NCBI RefSeq assembly: GCF_028551275.1
Contig: NZ_CP117025.1
Location: forward strand, 739,501-803,500
Direction: 5' to 3'
DNA length: 64,000 nt
Source: Sphingomonas hankookensis
Lineage (GTDB): Bacteria; Pseudomonadota; Alphaproteobacteria; Sphingomonadales; Sphingomonadaceae
This document shows, in pieces, positions 60,938 to 64,000 of this stretch. The notes beneath the pieces are model-generated. The model did no database searches, was not told the origin of the DNA, and saw only the letters and a program-made list of their open reading frames with translations. Positions within the stretch are counted from its first letter, which is position 1; each line of letters begins with the position of its first letter. The position numbers and the translations under genes are program-made.

Positions 60938-62457
60938 TGCTTGCCGACCATCTGCTCGTGGCCCCGGTCCTCCTGCCGGCGGTGACTGCGCCGGTCGCCA
61001 TGCTGCTGATGCGGCGTCATCGCTCACTCGCGCTGGCCGTGTCGCTGGGCGGGGGCATCGCGATGCTGGTCGCAAGCATCGCGCTGTTCGTGATGGCGCA
61101 GGACGATGCGATCCGCAGCTATGCGCTGGGTGCATGGCCTGCGCCGTTCGGCATCGTCCTGATGCTCGACCGGCTGGCCGCGACGATGCTGGTGCTGGCG
61201 GCGGTGCTGGGGATCGTCGTGCTGGTCCATGCCGTCGTCACCGGCGCAGACCAGCGGGGCTGGCATTTCCATCCGCTGTTCCATTTCCAGCTAATGGGAC
61301 TGAACGGCGCGTTCCTGACCGGCGACCTGTTCAACCTGTTCGTCTTCTTCGAAGTGCTGCTGATCGCGTCCTATGGCTTGATGTTGCACGGGCAGGGCGC
61401 GCTGCGGCTGAAGGCGGGCGTGGCCTATGTCGTGGTCAATATCGTCGGGTCGGCGCTGTTCCTGATCGCGCTCGGGCTGCTCTACGGCCTGACGGGCACG
61501 CTCAACATGGCGGACCTGGCAGTGAAGGTCGCGGCACTGGGGGCGGGGGATCAGGGGCTGCTGCGCGTTGCCGGGCTGTTGTTGCTGACGGTGTTCGCGC
61601 TGAAGGCGGCGGTGGTGCCCATCCATCTCTGGCTGCCACGCACCTATGCCGCGACGATGCCGGTGGTCGCGGCGCTGTTCGCGATCATGACCAAGGTCGG
61701 CGTCTATGCGATGATCCGTACCGTGCCGCTGATCTTCGGGGCCAAGGCTGGTGCGGCGGCGTGGGTGCCCGCGCCCTATCTGCTCCCGGCGGCGCTGCTC
61801 GGGGCGATCCTTGGCTTTGTCGGGGTGTTGGTGGCGCGCGGCATGCGCGAACAGGCGGCGTTCGCGGTGCTCGCGTCGACCGGCACGCTGTTGATGGCGG
61901 TATCCTTCTGGCAGGAGGCGACATTGGCCGCCGCGCTCTATTATCTCGTGCAGGCGACGCTGGCCGGGGCAGCCCTGTTTCTCGTCGCCGATGTCACGAT
62001 GCGGCGGCGCGGCCAATATGCCGATGCGATCGTCCCCAGCCCGCGCTTCGCCGGGCAGGATGGCGCGGGGCTGCTATACCTGATCGCGGCGATCGCGGCG
62101 GTCGGGCTGCCGCCGCTGGCGGGCTTTGTCGGCAAGCTGCTGATCCTCGATGCCAGCTTTGCCCTGCCGGGTTGGCAATCGGTTTGGACGACGATCCTTG
62201 TGACGACCCTGGTCGGCGTCATCGGTTTTTCGCGCAGCGGGTCGACCCTGTTCTGGAAGGAAGCTCCACCGGCCACCGCCGCCATTGCAGGCGCAAGCCG
62301 GTCGCGCGCCGAGTTCGTGGCCCCGGTTGTTCTTCTTGCCCTGCTGGCGGTGCTGACTGTCACGGCCGGTTGGGTGACCGCGCAGACGCGTGCGACGGCG
62401 GCGCAGGTCATGGCGCCCGAACGCTATGTCGCGGCGATATTGGGGGCGACGCGATGA
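60934..62457 (+). CDS. mrpD: Mrp antiporter subunit D
   Basis: 507 aa from ATG 60934, about 14 helices, NuoM/N-like. FHFQLMGLNGAFLTGDLFNL and FVFFEVLLIASYGLMLHGQG, and KAAVVPIHLWLPRTYAATMP, AALFAIMTKVGVYAMIRTVP are the proton-path stretches with the conserved Glu and Lys. It carries one of the two channel parts of the complex. Confidence 0.94.
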   Translation: MMLADHLLVAPVLLPAVTAPVAMLLMRRHRSLALAVSLGGGIAMLVASIALFVMAQDDAIRSYALGAWPAPFGIVLMLDRLAATMLVLAAVLGIVVLVHAVVTGADQRGWHFHPLFHFQLMGLNGAFLTGDLFNLFVFFEVLLIASYGLMLHGQGALRLKAGVAYVVVNIVGSALFLIALGLLYGLTGTLNMADLAVKVAALGAGDQGLLRVAGLLLLTVFALKAAVVPIHLWLPRTYAATMPVVAALFAIMTKVGVYAMIRTVPLIFGAKAGAAAWVPAPYLLPAALLGAILGFVGVLVARGMREQAAFAVLASTGTLLMAVSFWQEATLAAALYYLVQATLAGAALFLVADVTMRRRGQYADAIVPSPRFAGQDGAGLLYLIAAIAAVGLPPLAGFVGKLLILDASFALPGWQSVWTTILVTTLVGVIGFSRSGSTLFWKEAPPATAAIAGASRSRAEFVAPVVLLALLAVLTVTAGWVTAQTRATAAQVMAPERYVAAILGATR

Positions 62458-62942
62458 AGCGGCTGCTGCCCCATCCCGCGCTGTCGGCGATGCTGCTGAT
62501 CGTCTGGCTGCTGATGGCGAACACCATCACCATGGGCGGCATCGTGCTGGGCGGAATCTTCGCGCTGATCCTGCCGAAATTCACCCAGCCCTTCTGGCCC
62601 GACCGCCCCCGGATGCGTTTCGGTCGCGCCTTTCTGGCCTATCTGGCGATCGTGGTGTTCGACATCGTCGTCGCCAATTTCCAGGTCGCGCGGCTGATCC
62701 TGTTCCGGCGCAATCGCGATCTTCGCGCCCGCTGGTTGATCGTGCCGATCGAGCTGACCACGCCGGAGGCGATCACGATGCTGGCAGGCACGATCAGCCT
62801 GACGCCGGGCACCGTGTCATCCGACGTGTCGGCAGATGGCCGTTACCTGCTGGTCCACGCGCTTGACGTCGCCGACGATGCTGCGGAGGTGGCCCGGATC
62901 AAGACGCGCTATCAGGCGCGCTTGCAACGGATTTTCGTATGA
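62454..62942 (+). CDS. mrpE: Mrp antiporter subunit E
   Basis: 162 aa. Two to three helices (AMLLIVWLLMANTITMGGIV, FLAYLAIVVFDIVVANFQVA) and the soluble end TPEAITMLAGTISLTPGTVS that is the hallmark of the family. It is needed for Na+ transport by the complex. Confidence 0.93.
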   Translation: MKRLLPHPALSAMLLIVWLLMANTITMGGIVLGGIFALILPKFTQPFWPDRPRMRFGRAFLAYLAIVVFDIVVANFQVARLILFRRNRDLRARWLIVPIELTTPEAITMLAGTISLTPGTVSSDVSADGRYLLVHALDVADDAAEVARIKTRYQARLQRIFV

Positions 62943-63208
62943 TCGCCATCGCGCTCCACATCGCCGCGGGCTGCATCGCACTGGCGCTGTTGCTGAACCT
63001 CTGGCGGCTGCTGCGCGGGCCCGCGCTCGGCGACCGGATCGTCGCGCTCGACACGATGGTCATCAACGCCATCGCCCTGATTGTGCTGATCGGCATGATC
63101 GGCGGCAACGACACCTATTTCGAGGCTGCGCTGCTGCTCGCCATGGTCGGGTTCGTCAGCACCATCGCCTATTGCAAATTCATCCTGCGCGGGGACATCG
63201 TGGAATGA
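62939..63208 (+). CDS. mrpF: Mrp antiporter subunit F
   Basis: 89 aa with three helices: IALHIAAGCIALALLLNLWR, RIVALDTMVINAIALIVLIG and FEAALLLAMVGFVSTIAYCK. The D in ALDTM is the conserved acidic residue of MrpF. Overlaps E and G. Confidence 0.93.
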   Translation: MIAIALHIAAGCIALALLLNLWRLLRGPALGDRIVALDTMVINAIALIVLIGMIGGNDTYFEAALLLAMVGFVSTIAYCKFILRGDIVE

Positions 63209-63618
63209 GCCTCATCGCCGATATCGTCATCGTCACCCTTCTGCTGTTGGGGGCGGGGTTCGCGCTGATCGGCAGTTGGGGGCTGGTCCGCCTGCCTACG
63301 ACCATGGAGCGGCTGCACGGGCCGACCAAGGCGACAACCCTGGGCCTCGGTGCGCTGCTGATCGCTTCCGTGGTCTATTTCCAGACGCGGCTCGGCATCT
63401 GGACCGCGCACGAATTGCTGATCTCGCTGTTCCTCTTCATCACCGCGCCGATCTCGGCCAACATGATCGCCAAGGTCCATCTCCATCGGGCGCGAACGGG
63501 TGCCGCCAACGAACCGATCGGTATCGCCGGTCCGCCACCGCGGCCAGGTGAGGAGGGCGACTGGGCGACGTTCGAAGCGCCGAAGCGGGAAACCCCCGCA
63601 TCGACCGCGAACAGCTGA
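63205..63618 (+). CDS. mrpG: Mrp antiporter subunit G
   Basis: 137 aa from ATG 63205. Three helices with FALIGSWGLVRLPTTMERLH and GPTKATTLGLGALLIASVVY, FLFITAPISANMIAKVHLHR, matching MrpG; a longer soluble C-terminus (PPPRPGEEGDWATFEAPKRE) is unusual but seen in this group. It is the last gene of the Mrp set. Confidence 0.93.
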   Translation: MSLIADIVIVTLLLLGAGFALIGSWGLVRLPTTMERLHGPTKATTLGLGALLIASVVYFQTRLGIWTAHELLISLFLFITAPISANMIAKVHLHRARTGAANEPIGIAGPPPRPGEEGDWATFEAPKRETPASTANS

Positions 63619-63628
63619 CGCTCGCCCC

Positions 63629-64000
63629 GTGGAAATCGGCCATCAGACACCGGATTACCACCTGTACCGCCGCAGCCGTACGCCGGTCTGGTTGGCGCTG
63701 TCGTGGCGGGCGCTGCTGGCGCTGGCGCTGATCGGCGTCGCACTGGCCGTCCACTGGTTCGACCGTGAAGGACTGCGTCAATCGTCCGGTGAGCCGGTCA
63801 CCTTCGCGGACATTCTCTACTTCACCATGATCACGGTCACGACCGTCGGTTACGGCGATATCGTGCCGGTCACCCAGCAGTCGCGGATGTTCGACACTTT
63901 TGTCGTTACGCCGATCCGGTTGTTCGTGTGGCTCATCTTCCTGGGGACCGCCTATGACTTTCTGCTCAAGCGCGTGTGGGGACGATGGCGCATGTCGGTG
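63629..64000 (+). CDS. Potassium channel (two-helix pore type), 3' end outside window
   Basis: 124 codons are visible from GTG 63629, ten bases after mrpG: a basic N-terminus, helix WRALLALALIGVALAVHWFD, the pore ITVTTVGYGDIVPVT with the K+ selectivity filter TVGYGD, then the second helix PIRLFVWLIFLGTAYDFLLK. The window ends in KRVWGRWRMSV. In related proteins a TrkA-N or RCK domain follows. Placed right after Mrp, it probably completes a K+/Na+ and pH module. Start uncertain, as no ATG is available. Confidence 0.85.
   Translation, partial: MEIGHQTPDYHLYRRSRTPVWLALSWRALLALALIGVALAVHWFDREGLRQSSGEPVTFADILYFTMITVTTVGYGDIVPVTQQSRMFDTFVVTPIRLFVWLIFLGTAYDFLLKRVWGRWRMSV

Overview
The window is high-GC alphaproteobacterial DNA, most likely from a Sphingomonas-type bacterium. 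The pointers are a complete Rhodobacter-capsulatus-like gene transfer agent (GTA) cluster of the sphingomonad kind (DUF2460, DUF2163, NlpC/P60, megatron-like protein, DUF2793), an OmpA protein with a poly-proline hinge, an EipA/DUF1134 protein, NodT-type efflux, and abundant short palindromic REP-like repeats. I see no plasmid or phage replication genes and no integrase, so the window reads as chromosome.

Region by region: 1-3.1 kb holds a DUF2339 membrane protein (cut by the window edge), a glutathione S-transferase and a DapF-like epimerase. 3.1-4.0 kb holds REP-like repeats and a two-gene minus-strand unit with a DUF2384 antitoxin-type domain. 4.2-19.2 kb is the GTA-like cluster: small and large terminase, portal, protease, capsid, connector, tail terminator, tail tube, chaperones, tape measure, distal tail, Fe-S hub, peptidase, megatron-like protein and DUF2793. 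It is broken into blocks by REP arrays, carries a terminator after the capsid gene, and its tape-measure gene is frameshifted. 19.3-38.7 kb is core-like: OmpA, BCCT transporter 1, tRNA-Ser(GCU), EipA, dihydroorotase, YgfZ-like protein, threonine synthase, a MerR/glutaredoxin-MauE pair, a TetR-controlled EmrAB-NodT efflux operon, and a DUF3526 ABC exporter divergent from a TonB receptor.

38.7-44.1 kb is a scrambled accessory stretch. An IS3-family (IS407-like) element cuts off the TonB receptor, two small lipoproteins and an XRE regulator follow, and then comes a visibly AT-rich two-gene unit coding for a DUF262 protein and a HEPN-like protein. The HEPN frame is interrupted by a single in-frame amber codon. 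A decayed dicarboxylate symporter fragment follows. The DUF262-HEPN pair is the best candidate here for a poorly described, probably defence-related system.

44.1-64 kb is a run of stress modules. It holds an arsRCBH arsenic operon, SulP transporter plus tandem universal stress protein plus DksA-like zinc finger plus cold-shock protein, a BigR-type persulfide module (Blh dioxygenase, BigR, rhodanese, TauE), an MFS transporter, DUF2254, BCCT transporter 2 (a close paralogue of the first), a six-gene Mrp Na+/H+ antiporter with fused A and B subunits, and the start of a potassium channel. Together the last 20 kb deal with metalloid, sulfide, osmotic and pH stress.
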